A stretch of 64,000 nucleotides of DNA from Bacteroidota bacterium (GTDB lineage: Bacteria; Bacteroidota; Ignavibacteria; UBA10030): the NCBI GenBank assembly GCA_025454835.1, contig JALONQ010000006.1:1-64000 (forward strand). Direction: 5' to 3'. The position numbers and the translations under genes were made by a program. Position 1 is the stretch's first letter. Every line of letters starts with the position of its first letter. This document shows positions 28,926 to 36,958 of this stretch, in pieces. The notes under the pieces are model-generated. The model was not told the DNA's origin. It searched no databases and worked only from the letters and a program-made list of their open reading frames with translations.

Positions 28926-28960
28926 ACGAGGCACGCAGCCGGTCGCGCTGCATGCCTCGT
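28926..28960. terminator. Bidirectional hairpin between convergent genes
   Basis: ACGAGGCA-c-GCAGC (28926-28939) pairs with GCTGC-a-TGCCTCGT (28947-28960), a 13-pair stem with one mismatch and a 7-nt loop. It lies between the M28 peptidase and the converging acetyltransferase. Confidence 0.6.
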
Positions 28961-28983
28961 TGCGTCTTCGTCACCCCGTGCGG

Positions 28984-29595
28984 TCACGGGCGGGACATCA
29001 GTCCTTCCAATCGCCGCTTGACATGCGGCCATTCTTCGTCGATCACGCTGTAGTAGACCGAATCACGATTGCGACCGCCGTGCAGCAGCATGTGCTGGCG
29101 CAGCGTCCCCTCCTCCGTGGCCCCGATCCTCAGCAACGCCCGACGCGATGCTTCGTTGAAGGACGCGGTCTTGAACTCGATCCGGCGCAGCCGCCATTCT
29201 TCGAACGCGTGACGGAGCATCAGGAACTTCGCTTCGGTGTTCACGAAGCTGCGCTGCCAGGGCCTCGCCACCCACGTCCATCCGATCTCCGCCCGCCGAT
29301 GCAGGCGTTCGATCGCGGCGAACCGCGTGCTTCCAACCACACGACAGTCGCCCTTCACGATCGTCACGAACGGGACCGCCGTCCCCCGAGCCCGCTCGTG
29401 CAGGGCCTGTCGCACGTAGGCCTCCAGGTCCTCCCGGCGCTCGATGCGGCTGGTCGAGTTGGTCCAGAGTGCCTGGTCGTACGCGATCGCCTCCAGCGCA
29501 TCGGTGTCAGAGGTCGCCAACGCGCGGAGCATCACGCGCGGTCCTTCAAGCTGTTCCGGGCACTCAATCATCGATCGCAGCGCTCGTGATGTCAT
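28984..29595 (-). CDS. GNAT-family N-acetyltransferase (RimJ/RimL-like)
   Basis: 203 residues. The start of the fold is LEGPRVMLRALATSDTDALEAI, typical of RimJ/RimL-type GNATs. The core follows as FVTIVKGDCRVVGSTRF, AEIGWTWVARPWQRSFVNTEAK and the C-terminal RRIEFKTASFNEASRRALLRIGATEEG. The acetyl-CoA loop (RPWQRSFVNTEA) is in the expected place. Substrate cannot be assigned. ATG 29595 is chosen for the AAGG 6 nt upstream; ATG 29571 is an alternative. Confidence 0.82.
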   Translation of the reverse strand: MTSRALRSMIECPEQLEGPRVMLRALATSDTDALEAIAYDQALWTNSTSRIERREDLEAYVRQALHERARGTAVPFVTIVKGDCRVVGSTRFAAIERLHRRAEIGWTWVARPWQRSFVNTEAKFLMLRHAFEEWRLRRIEFKTASFNEASRRALLRIGATEEGTLRQHMLLHGGRNRDSVYYSVIDEEWPHVKRRLEGLMSRP

Positions 29596-29620
29596 CGTAC
29601 CTTGTCGACAGAGCCCCGAA

Positions 29621-29642
29621 CACTGATCACTGACCTCTGGCC
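29621..29642. repeat. Word-like intergenic repeat (CACTGATCACTGACC...)
   Basis: CACTGATCACTGACCTCTGGCC, with a relative (CTCTGATCTCTGGCC) at 29800-29814 in the same 235-bp gap between the acetyltransferase and DUF4440 genes. No gene seen in this gap. Confidence 0.5.
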
Positions 29643-29830
29643 TCTCTCCGCCTTCTGTCCATCTCACCCGGCTTGTGGCGGAATTCGAAATCCATCAAGA
29701 TGCTCACCCGGCTACTCTCCGCCATAGGATGAATACTCGGGGCAGGGAGCGAAGAGAACAACTTGGGTTCGCGAACTCGTCGTACTCCTCTGAACGGACC
29801 TCTGATCTCTGGCCCCTTCTTTTCATCCCC

Positions 29831-30253
29831 CTACTTCCCGCTGGAGGTGTGATCGTGAACGATCCTCCACCCTTCCTTCTTCTTTTCGACGATCAGCGTG
29901 AACCGTCCCCACGGCTCATCGGACATCCGTCGGAGGCGCCAGACACCGTGGGCCACCGCCGTCGTCGGGGCGATGATCCGCACTTCGAGATCTTCGAAGG
30001 CCAGGGTGCCCATGTCTTCGCGAGTCCGATAGCGTGCCGCGTAGCGCCCGGCAACCTCGTCGAAACCCTTGGTCAGCGCTCCGTCGCTGACGAAGACGGT
30101 GGATGCCGACCGCCAATACCCGGCCATGTAACCTGCGATATCGCCACGGTTCCAAGCGGCCACCTGCGACTCGAGCACGGCCAACACCTCGGCCTCCCTC
30201 GAGGGCGTCTGTGGCATCCAAAGGGCGATCAAGAGCAAGATCGTTTGAGTCAT
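29831..30253 (-). CDS. Exported SnoaL/DUF4440-like protein
   Basis: 140 residues. A short N-terminal hydrophobic stretch (MTQTILLLIALWMPQ) looks like a weak signal peptide. The NTF2-like fold follows: helix EVLAVLESQVAAWNRGDIAGYMAGY, then TVFVSDG, KGFDEVAGRYAARY, TAVAHGVWRLRR and the closing GRFTLIVEKKKEGWRIVHDHTS. DUF4440 proteins are small ketosteroid-isomerase-like proteins without assigned function. The 235-bp gap on its 3' side holds only word-like repeats. Confidence 0.75.
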   Translation of the reverse strand: MTQTILLLIALWMPQTPSREAEVLAVLESQVAAWNRGDIAGYMAGYWRSASTVFVSDGALTKGFDEVAGRYAARYRTREDMGTLAFEDLEVRIIAPTTAVAHGVWRLRRMSDEPWGRFTLIVEKKKEGWRIVHDHTSSGK

Positions 30254-30353
30254 GTCGTCACCTGTTCTGCGTCGAAGACCTCGCCGATCCCTGCTCAGCA
30301 ACGCCGGGGCTCAGCAAGTTCACCTTCCAGAGCCTTCGAGCATCCGTCCATCG

Positions 30354-30890
30354 TCATCTGTGAGCCGTCGCCGGAGGCACCTTTGGCTTGAAGAGGCCAA
30401 ATCCCACCAATCCGCCGAGCATGCCGAAAATGGGAAAGATAATGATGTTGAAGAAGAAGCCGACGAGGATCGCGCCGGGACTGACGGCGTCCTGCATCGA
30501 GTCCTCCATCTGTTGCATGATGTCGTCGGCCGTGGAGGAGGGAAGCGAACCGTTCTCGACAAGCTGATCGATCACCTTTCGCATGAAGTTCATGACGAAC
30601 TCGCTTTCGATGGGTCCGATCGCGAACGCGACGAGCGTTGAAAGAAGCGTCGCGCCGAACGCGCCGACAAGGCCGGCGAGCAATCCGACGATCAGCGCAT
30701 CGGATGATTCCATCGGAGGATGGTCGGGCAGATAATCCTGTCGGTGGAGATACGAACCAAATGCTCCGCCGAAGATGATCCCCGCGCAACAGCAGCAGTT
30801 GATGATGCTGATGCCGGGAAGCCCGGACAGCCCCGCGATGACAAGACCGGCCAGCAGTACCGGCCGTTGTTTGGATGGTTTATCGTACAT
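30354..30890 (-). CDS. Small membrane protein with a four-cysteine run
   Basis: 178 residues that I cannot assign to a named family. Three to four hydrophobic segments are visible: about 10-45, interrupted by the motif NCCCCAG, then 65-92 and 142-168. A hydrophilic helical stretch (FVMNFMRKVIDQLVENG...ADDIMQQMED) lies between them. ATG 30890 has GGGAG 8 nt upstream. It overlaps the DUF2085 gene by 11 bp, so the two membrane proteins are coupled. The Cys cluster at a membrane edge could bind metal or be acylated; neither is shown. Confidence 0.7.
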   Translation of the reverse strand: MYDKPSKQRPVLLAGLVIAGLSGLPGISIINCCCCAGIIFGGAFGSYLHRQDYLPDHPPMESSDALIVGLLAGLVGAFGATLLSTLVAFAIGPIESEFVMNFMRKVIDQLVENGSLPSSTADDIMQQMEDSMQDAVSPGAILVGFFFNIIIFPIFGMLGGLVGFGLFKPKVPPATAHR

Positions 30891-31368
30891 CGTGGTCTCC
30901 CGTATGAAGGGTCATTCGGTTCCGACGTCCGCGCGTCAGGGCGTCGATGAACAAGGGTGGGACCGTGAGCCCGAGACCGACACCAGCCAGGGTGCCGGTC
31001 AGCAGCCGCGTCGCCGTACCGGCCGGATGCAGACCACTCAAGCTGAGCGCCGCGTCCAGAACCGCCGGGACCATCCAGGCAGCGAAGACGCGCGGGGGCA
31101 TCGGCGTCCATCGCTCGAGTCCGCGTATGAGCGGGACCAGGATCATCGTTGCCGTGAAAGCCAGGTAGATCGATGAGCACCGGATGCACACAGCCCACGG
31201 AAGGCTGCCCCAGCCAAATGAGCGCTCGTCCAGTTGATGGCAGACGCGTCCGTAGACATGTCCGGCGAGCGCATCTCCCGCCGCACCGGCCAGAGGAAGC
31301 AACAGAAAGCCGGCGCACCACAAGAGCGCCGGGACCAAGAGAAGGGCATACGCGGATCGAGGGGTCAT
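30880..31368 (-). CDS. DUF2085 family membrane protein
   Basis: 162 residues with about four hydrophobic segments. It carries the DUF2085 signature CHQLDERSFGWGSLPWAVCIRCSSIYLAF, i.e. a CHQ motif followed by a C-x-R-C motif and IY at a membrane entry. Family function is unknown; the cysteines suggest metal or redox chemistry. ATG 31368 begins the first TM helix directly. A longer in-frame stretch upstream is antisense to the ureohydrolase gene and was not used. Confidence 0.8.
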   Translation of the reverse strand: MTPRSAYALLLVPALLWCAGFLLLPLAGAAGDALAGHVYGRVCHQLDERSFGWGSLPWAVCIRCSSIYLAFTATMILVPLIRGLERWTPMPPRVFAAWMVPAVLDAALSLSGLHPAGTATRLLTGTLAGVGLGLTVPPLFIDALTRGRRNRMTLHTGDHDVR

Positions 31369-31418
31369 ATCCTGCGGGACAGTATCGAGACAAATGAACC
31401 GTGAATCAAGGCGCTGCC

Positions 31419-31447
31419 TTTTCCGGTCTGGATTATTGGCGTATATT
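31419..31447 (+). promoter_or_regulatory. Putative promoter of the ureohydrolase-like gene
   Basis: TATATT at 31442-31447, with TTTTCC 17 bp upstream as a weak -35. The leader to ATG 31477 would be about 23 nt. Confidence 0.4.
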
Positions 31448-31476
31448 CCGCTACACAATCTCAGTCGACCGACGCC

Positions 31477-32352
31477 ATGCACTCCACGCTCGGACCCCAG
31501 CATAACTTCCTTGGCCTTGAGAGGGACCTCTCGACCTTCGACCGTTCGAGAGCGGTCGTGCTTCCCGTCCCTTTTCAGCGCGTCTCCGGCAGCGGGACCA
31601 AACTGGCTCCCGCGGCCATCCTGGCGGCATCGCGGACCATCTCGCGCTACGACGAAGAGACGGGCGCCGACTTGGCAGCACGTCATGGGATCGCGACGCT
31701 GCATCCATTCCCGACATCGCCCGTGAAGGAACCGGCCTTCCTGACCAAGCTTAGCGACCTCGTGGCGGACCTGCTCGCGAGAGAGAAGTTCGTCCTGACC
31801 ATCGGAGGCGACCGCCTGCTCACATCGGCCTGCGCAGCGGCCTCGGCAAGGCGCTACGCCTCGTTGAGCGTGCTGCATCTCGACGCCCACGCCGACCTCA
31901 ACGCCAATGCCGGCGCCGTGACCGCCCGACTCTGCGAATTCATCGAACCAAAACGGATCGTCCAAGCGGGCGTGCGTTCGACCTCGGAGGATGAGGTCAT
32001 GTTTGTGCAAGAGCATGGCATGCGGACGTACTACGCCCACCTCATTCGCGCGGGCGCCTATACGCGCCTGTTGAAATACTGGGACGATGCGCTTGTCGAC
32101 GACCTGACCGATGAGGTCTACGTGACCGTCGACGTCGATGTGTTCGATCCGTCGATCATGCCCTCGACGAAGACCCCGGAACCGGGTGGCCTTGGTTGGG
32201 GCGAAGTGACCAGCTGTCTCCGGAAGATCGGACAGAAGCGACGGATCGTCGGCGCCGACATCACAGGATTCGCGCCAGAAAAGGGCGCGCGGCATGCGGA
32301 CGTGACCGCGGCCAAACTGGCCTTCAAACTGCTGGCGTATTCACTCGGCTAG
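31477..32352 (+). CDS. Divergent ureohydrolase (arginase/agmatinase superfamily)
   Basis: 291 residues with the ureohydrolase fold. The metal motifs read GGDR (110-113), DAHAD (136-140) and VDVDVFDP (Asp219, Asp221). In arginases and agmatinases the first is GGDHS, whose His binds Mn; here it is Arg113. The usual SHGT substrate loop after DAHxD is also absent (GAVTARLCEF). A conserved PEPGGLGW keeps the C-terminal Glu. The enzyme probably has an altered metal site and a different substrate, or none. It is not needed as HutG, because the window encodes the FtcD route. The gene is followed at 3 nt by the Tat-exported subunit gene. Confidence 0.78.
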   Translation: MHSTLGPQHNFLGLERDLSTFDRSRAVVLPVPFQRVSGSGTKLAPAAILAASRTISRYDEETGADLAARHGIATLHPFPTSPVKEPAFLTKLSDLVADLLAREKFVLTIGGDRLLTSACAAASARRYASLSVLHLDAHADLNANAGAVTARLCEFIEPKRIVQAGVRSTSEDEVMFVQEHGMRTYYAHLIRAGAYTRLLKYWDDALVDDLTDEVYVTVDVDVFDPSIMPSTKTPEPGGLGWGEVTSCLRKIGQKRRIVGADITGFAPEKGARHADVTAAKLAFKLLAYSLG

Positions 32353-32355
32353 AGC

Positions 32356-32925
32356 ATGTCTTCCTCTCTCGAACGTCCGGTCGCCGCGACCGCTCCTGAT
32401 CGGCGCCGCTTCCTGAAGCGAAGCGCGTTCGGCGTCGCCGCTCTTTCGGTCGGCGGTTGCCTGCCCGGAGGCCCGGCCGGCGCGGACGACCTCCGGGCGG
32501 GGATCGCCCAACAACTGCGCTTCTCTTCGCCCACGGAATTTCTCGTCCTTCAAGCGGCCGCGGAGCAGATCCTCGACCTGCCGCCGACCGGAGGACCGAT
32601 GGCCTCCGCCGACGCAGCGATGCGGATGGACCACTACCTGGCCGGTGCCGATCAGGAGGTCCAGGACCAGTTCCACCAGTTGCTCAGCGTGTTCAACAGC
32701 GGTCTCGCGGCGTTCTTCTTCGATCTGCGGTTCTCCTCTTTCTTGGGAATGTCGACGAAGGATCGGGCGGACTATCTGCAGGACTGGATGGAGAGCCCCA
32801 TTGCCTTTCGTCGCACGGCCTTCGTGGCCCTGAAGCGGATCGCCGCAAGCACGTACTACGCGCATCCGGTGAGTTGGAAAGCCATCGGGTACGATGCCGA
32901 CCACACGCCGCAGGTAAGGCCATGA
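32356..32925 (+). CDS. Tat-exported gluconate 2-dehydrogenase subunit 3-like protein
   Basis: 189 residues. A twin-arginine signal is visible (RRRFLKRSAFGVAALSVGGC, residues 16-35). The mature part has the helical pattern of gluconate 2-dehydrogenase subunit 3 (EFLVLQAAAEQILD, AMRMDHYLAG, VQDQFHQLLSVFN). These small subunits escort the flavin subunit through the Tat system. The next gene, a GMC oxidoreductase without its own signal, overlaps it by 4 bp, exactly that arrangement. A cysteine at the end of the signal (GGC) could also be lipidated. Confidence 0.85.
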   Translation: MSSSLERPVAATAPDRRRFLKRSAFGVAALSVGGCLPGGPAGADDLRAGIAQQLRFSSPTEFLVLQAAAEQILDLPPTGGPMASADAAMRMDHYLAGADQEVQDQFHQLLSVFNSGLAAFFFDLRFSSFLGMSTKDRADYLQDWMESPIAFRRTAFVALKRIAASTYYAHPVSWKAIGYDADHTPQVRP

Positions 32926-34463
32926 TCGTACACGGCCACGAGATCACCTCGCCGCTCCGCATCTCCGCGGATGTCTGTATCATCGGTTCCGGATGTGGCG
33001 GAGGCGCAGCCGCCAAGGTCCTCGCCGAGGCAGGCAAGCGGGTGGTGGTCCTGGAGGAAGGCGGCGCCTATGCGCCGAGCGAATTCCCGTCCTCGGGCGA
33101 ACAGGCGTATACCGAGCTCTACCAGGAGCGTGGGGGACTGGCAACGGAGGACCTGGCAGTCACCGTGCTGGTCGGACGCACCGTCGGCGGGAGCTCGACG
33201 ATCAACTGGACCACGTCGTTGCGCACGCCGGAATTCGTGCTGGACGATTGGACCCGCTCCAAGAACGTCGTGGGGTTTTCGTCGGCCGAACTCGAACCGT
33301 ATTTCGCCCGTGTCGAACGCTATCTGAACATCCACCCCGAACCGGACCACCGGCACAACCGTCAGAACAGCATCATTCTGAAGGGGGCTGCAGCGCTGGG
33401 GTATCGGGCAAAGTCGACCGGGCGGAACGTCAGGGATTGTGTCGAACTTGGCGTCTGCGGATACGGATGCACGGCTGGGGCGAAGATGTCGGTCGACGTC
33501 ACGTACATTGCCGACGCCGTGAAGGCCGGTGCGACCGTTCATGCCGACTGTCGTGCCGATCACATCGAATCGGCCGGAGCCTCGAGGCTCGTGCATGGCT
33601 CGGTGCTCGATCGCGCATCCCGCGCTCCGCGTCTTCCGTTCACGATCGAAGCGCCCCTGGTCATCGTCGCGGGAAGCGCCGTTGCCTCTCCCCTCATCCT
33701 CCGACGTTCAGGGCTCGGCAACAACGACCATCTCGGCCGGCATCTGACGTTCCATCTGACATGCGCCGTCGCAGGTGTCTACGACGAAGTGCAGGACCCC
33801 TGGAAAGGCATTCCGCAGTCGGCCATGTGTGACGAGTTCCTCAACAAGAACGGCGACGGTTCAGGCTTCTGGGTCGAGGCCGTTCCGCTCGACCCGATCC
33901 TGGCCGCGATGGGCTTGCCGGGGTTTGGCGCTCCGCATCGGGAGCTGATGGAAAAGATGCGCCATCTGGCCGTCTCGATCATGCTCGTCAAGGAGAGCGA
34001 TTCCGAAGGGGCCGTGCGTGCGAGCGACGCCGGCCGGCCCCTCCTGACCTACGACCGAGGACCTCGAGATCGGGCAACGTTGCGCCAGGCGCTGGCAGAG
34101 GCCGCCAGGATCCACTTCGCCGCGGGCGCGAGGGAGGTGCTGACCCTGCACACGCGTCGAACGCTCATTCCGTCCGTCGGGGAGGTCGAACGGGTCCTCG
34201 ACAACGCCGCTTGGGACGACAACGAGATCTCGCTGTACAGCGCGCATCCTCTCGGCACGTGTCGCATGGGAGAAGATCCCCGCGCCTCCGTCGTCAACTC
34301 GAGGGGCAACGTGCACGGCGCACCGGGCGTGTTTGTCGTCGACGGCAGTGTGCTTCCGACGCCGCTTGGGGTCAATCCGCAGGTCACGATCCTGGCCGTT
34401 GCGGAAAAGAACGCCCAGTGGATCGCGGAGAACTGGTCATCAGCCGTGGGCAGCCGTCGCTGA
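32922..34463 (+). CDS. GMC-family FAD-dependent dehydrogenase, large subunit
   Basis: 513 residues. An N-terminal FAD Rossmann motif VCIIGSGCGGGAAAKVLAEAG is followed by VGRTVGGSSTINWTT. A Cys-rich segment (CVELGVCGYGCTAGAK) is typical of the alcohol/sugar dehydrogenase branch. The C-terminal GMC domain has SAHPLGTCRMGED with the catalytic His, and VVDGSVLPTPLGVNPQVTILAVAE. It oxidises an alcohol or sugar, probably passing electrons to a quinone or cytochrome; the substrate is unknown. ATG 32922 overlaps the stop of the Tat-signal subunit, so the two are made and probably exported together. No cytochrome subunit gene follows. Confidence 0.88.
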   Translation: MIVHGHEITSPLRISADVCIIGSGCGGGAAAKVLAEAGKRVVVLEEGGAYAPSEFPSSGEQAYTELYQERGGLATEDLAVTVLVGRTVGGSSTINWTTSLRTPEFVLDDWTRSKNVVGFSSAELEPYFARVERYLNIHPEPDHRHNRQNSIILKGAAALGYRAKSTGRNVRDCVELGVCGYGCTAGAKMSVDVTYIADAVKAGATVHADCRADHIESAGASRLVHGSVLDRASRAPRLPFTIEAPLVIVAGSAVASPLILRRSGLGNNDHLGRHLTFHLTCAVAGVYDEVQDPWKGIPQSAMCDEFLNKNGDGSGFWVEAVPLDPILAAMGLPGFGAPHRELMEKMRHLAVSIMLVKESDSEGAVRASDAGRPLLTYDRGPRDRATLRQALAEAARIHFAAGAREVLTLHTRRTLIPSVGEVERVLDNAAWDDNEISLYSAHPLGTCRMGEDPRASVVNSRGNVHGAPGVFVVDGSVLPTPLGVNPQVTILAVAEKNAQWIAENWSSAVGSRR

Positions 34464-34473
34464 GGCCAACGCC

Positions 34474-34510
34474 GATCCGTGATCAGCGCTCATCCGTGAT
34501 CCGTATTCAG
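34474..34510. repeat. Word-like intergenic repeat (GATCCGTGATC...)
   Basis: GATCCGTGATC, then GCTCATCCGTGATCCG, repeating the word ATCCGTGATC within 37 bp of the 86-bp gap between the GMC gene and thyX. Confidence 0.5.
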
Positions 34511-34549
34511 ACCTCTGCACCGCACGTATTGAACACAGGAAAGAACGTC

Positions 34550-35527
34550 ATGGCGAAAACGGAGTCTTTGAACGAAGCCCCCACACCCCGCCATCGGAGC
34601 GAAGCGCTGGATGCCATTCTCGGCACGCCGTTCAAAGTGCTCGACGACGGATTTGTGCGGGTCGTCGACTACCTTGGAGCCGATGAGTCGATCGTCCAGG
34701 CCGCCCGTGTCTCGTACGGCGCCGGGACGAAGAAGTCGCGAGAGGACCGTGGACTGATCCGCTACCTGGTCCGCCACGCTCACACGACGCCGTTGGAGAT
34801 GTGCGAGCTCAAGCTTCACGTTCGCGTGCCGATGGATTGCTGGCGTCAATGGATCCGGCATCGCACGGCCAACGTGAACGAGTACTCCACGCGGTACTCG
34901 ATCGCCATTGACGGATCGCAGACCACGCCGCCCGAACGGTGGCGGAAGCAATCGGCCGACAACAAGCAAGGAAGCGAAGGCTGGCTCGACCCCGAAATTG
35001 GGCGACGGCTCACGGAAGGCGAGCGCGAGCTGCAAGACATGTCCCGCCGGGTCTACGCGGAACGGCTTGACCTCGGCGTGGCTCGGGAGCAGGCCCGCAA
35101 GGACCTGCCGCTGTCGACGTACACGGAGGCCTACTGGAAGGTCGACCTCCACAATCTGCTGCATTTCCTCTGGCTGCGCATGGACCCGCACGCCCAGGCC
35201 GAGATCCGCGAGTACGCGAATGTCATCGGCCACGAGATCGTCGCCCGCTGGGTCCCGATGGCGTGGGAGGCCTTCAAAGACTACCGCCTCGGGGCCCTCG
35301 CTGTGTCACGGCTGGAGGTCGAGCTCATTCGGCTGCTCGCATCGCGCGACGACAAGGGGCTTCTGGATTTCGTGACGGCCGAAGAACTCGTGCGGGCGCG
35401 CAACGGCATTCCCGTGCTCGCCGGCGAGTTGAAGGAGTTCCTCGGCAAGCTCGGCCGCTTTGGCCTGGAGGACCGGTTGTCGCCACTCCTCAGCCGACCA
35501 GAGATCATCTCCCGCTTGCCGGCGTGA
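34550..35527 (+). CDS. thyX: Flavin-dependent thymidylate synthase
   Basis: 325 residues. It makes dTMP from dUMP with FAD, NADPH and methylene-THF. The ThyX signature is at 103-116 (RHRTANVNEYSTRY; the usual RHRxxS position has Asn108). The C-terminal catalytic region is visible as GVAREQARKDLPLSTYTE. GGAAAG 8 nt before ATG 34550 supports the start. It is longer than the 220-270 residues common for ThyX because of an extended C-terminus (about 270-325). The folA gene follows at 4 nt, giving a compact thymidylate/folate unit. Confidence 0.94.
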   Translation: MAKTESLNEAPTPRHRSEALDAILGTPFKVLDDGFVRVVDYLGADESIVQAARVSYGAGTKKSREDRGLIRYLVRHAHTTPLEMCELKLHVRVPMDCWRQWIRHRTANVNEYSTRYSIAIDGSQTTPPERWRKQSADNKQGSEGWLDPEIGRRLTEGERELQDMSRRVYAERLDLGVAREQARKDLPLSTYTEAYWKVDLHNLLHFLWLRMDPHAQAEIREYANVIGHEIVARWVPMAWEAFKDYRLGALAVSRLEVELIRLLASRDDKGLLDFVTAEELVRARNGIPVLAGELKEFLGKLGRFGLEDRLSPLLSRPEIISRLPA

Positions 35528-35531
35528 ACGC

Positions 35532-36038
35532 ATGCGCATCATCCTGATCGCGGCGGTGGCGAAGAATCTCGTCATCGGCAACGATGGGGAGATCCCATGG
35601 GACCTGCCCGAAGACCGGCGGCGCTTTCGCCGGCTGACGCAAGGCCACGTTGTCCTCATGGGACGCTACACGTTCCGCGCGTTGGGCCGACCGCTGCCGC
35701 TGCGTCGCAACGTCGTCCTCACGCACCACGCGCTTCAAGGCATCGAATCCTACCCCACGCTCGACATGGCCCTCGACCGTCTCTTCGACGAGCCGACCGT
35801 GTACGTCATCGGGGGCGGTGAGGTCTACCAACAAACGATCGGCGTAGCCGACGCGATGCGGTTGACCTTGCTCGACGAGGCACACAACGGCGACGTGCAT
35901 TTCCCGGCCTTCGAACACGAGGTCGGGACGGTGTGGAAAGAGGTTTCGAGAGAGGAAGGCGTCGGGTATGCGTTCGTCGACTACGAACGGATCGCCCCCA
36001 AGGGGACCGGAGGAGGAACGCCGAAGAAGCCGAGCTGA
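35532..36038 (+). CDS. folA: Dihydrofolate reductase
   Basis: 168 residues, the usual size. It starts MRIILIAAVAKNLVIG and has the active-site loop GEIPWDLPEDRRRF with the catalytic acid in LPED, the NADPH-binding VVLMGRYTFRALGRPLP and the YVIGGGEVYQQ motif. The C-terminus adds a short Lys/Gly/Pro tail. It is coupled to thyX. Pairing folA with a ThyX rather than a ThyA is uncommon, since ThyX does not oxidise tetrahydrofolate. The gene may serve general folate reduction, including that needed by the FtcD/cyclodeaminase route. Confidence 0.93.
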   Translation: MRIILIAAVAKNLVIGNDGEIPWDLPEDRRRFRRLTQGHVVLMGRYTFRALGRPLPLRRNVVLTHHALQGIESYPTLDMALDRLFDEPTVYVIGGGEVYQQTIGVADAMRLTLLDEAHNGDVHFPAFEHEVGTVWKEVSREEGVGYAFVDYERIAPKGTGGGTPKKPS

Positions 36039-36055
36039 AGCTGAACGCTCGGGCC

Positions 36056-36643
36056 TCACCGCATCATGTTGGTCAGCCCCACCCGGATCATCATCACGGC
36101 GATCGCGACCATGAACAGGGACGCGACCTTTGCGATCGCTTTCGACCCACCACGCCCCACCACCCGCACGACCACTTCCGAGTAACGGAAGACCAGCCAT
36201 ACGATGGCCAAGTTGGCCAGCAGGGACAGGACCGTCACCATCACGCCGTATGTGTCGACGAGGATGAGGATCGTCGTCAATGCCGCCGGCCCGATGATGA
36301 GCGGGACGCCGATCGGAACGATGCCGGTGGAGGTCTCAGGACTGCGCTGCTGATCGTGCGAGAACAGCAGGTCGACGATGGCGAGGACGAGCAGGACGAT
36401 GCCACCACCGACGCGGAAGTCGTCTTCGGTGATCCCCATGACGTTGAACAGGAATCGGCCGAAGAAGAGAAAGGCGAGCGACACCCCAAGCGCGGCCAGC
36501 GTAGCATCGGTCACGAGACGCCGCTTCTGTGAACGATCGAGGCGATCCGTCAGCGACAGAAAGATCGGCACGACGCCCAGGACGTCGATGGCGACGAACA
36601 GTGGGATGAAGCTGAGGAGGAGGGCGTTCGGGTCGAACGACAT
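36056..36643 (-). CDS. MarC family integral membrane protein
   Basis: 195 residues, six predicted TM helices, matching the UPF0056/MarC family: LLLSFIPLFVAIDVLGVVPIFLSLT at the start and IGVPLIIGPAALTTILILVD in the middle. Function is unknown despite the historical link to multiple antibiotic resistance. Start ATG 36643 overlaps the stop of the upstream 88-aa gene by one base. Confidence 0.88.
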   Translation of the reverse strand: MSFDPNALLLSFIPLFVAIDVLGVVPIFLSLTDRLDRSQKRRLVTDATLAALGVSLAFLFFGRFLFNVMGITEDDFRVGGGIVLLVLAIVDLLFSHDQQRSPETSTGIVPIGVPLIIGPAALTTILILVDTYGVMVTVLSLLANLAIVWLVFRYSEVVVRVVGRGGSKAIAKVASLFMVAIAVMMIRVGLTNMMR

Positions 36644-36909
36644 CAGACGACGTTCACGCCGTTGGATCCGAGGTGACCGCTGACGAGCGCAATGACCTCT
36701 CGTTCATGCAGGTCGGTGCGCACGCCTGAGGATCGGATGGCCTCCGCCAGCGTCCCGCGACGCTCCGTCAGCCAGCCCCAGATGCAGTATCCGAGGCGGG
36801 CTTGGTCGTTCGGTTCGCGGGTCGCGATCAATGCGGCGGCTCCGTACGCAAGTGATTCTCGCGTGGCGGCGTCAAAAGGCTGGACTTTGGAAGGCGGTTT
36901 CGTGGTCAT
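36643..36909 (-). CDS. Small uncharacterised protein (88 aa)
   Basis: Begins MTTKPPSKVQPFDAATRE. It is a mostly helical, soluble small protein (SLAYGAAALIATRE, ARLGYCIWGWLTERRGTLAEAIRSS, LHEREVIALVSGHLG). I recognise no family. It is supported by good coding character and by a TGATG overlap with marC. The ATG at 36909 is preferred to the upstream non-ATG start. The divergent gap to the large phosphatase gene is 50 bp. Confidence 0.6.
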   Translation of the reverse strand: MTTKPPSKVQPFDAATRESLAYGAAALIATREPNDQARLGYCIWGWLTERRGTLAEAIRSSGVRTDLHEREVIALVSGHLGSNGVNVV

Positions 36910-36958
36910 GACATTCTCGCGTGGCTGCTGAGGCAATATAGCTGAAAAATCCCAAAGG

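Noticed and set aside
30880-32295. 471-codon frame extending DUF2085 upstream
   Set aside because: The extra 309 codons lie antisense to the ureohydrolase gene; the DUF2085 protein starts naturally at ATG 31368.
31477-32352. Naming it hutG or speB because hut genes are nearby
   Set aside because: The GGDH histidine is missing, the gene is 15 kb from hut, and the FtcD route makes HutG unnecessary.
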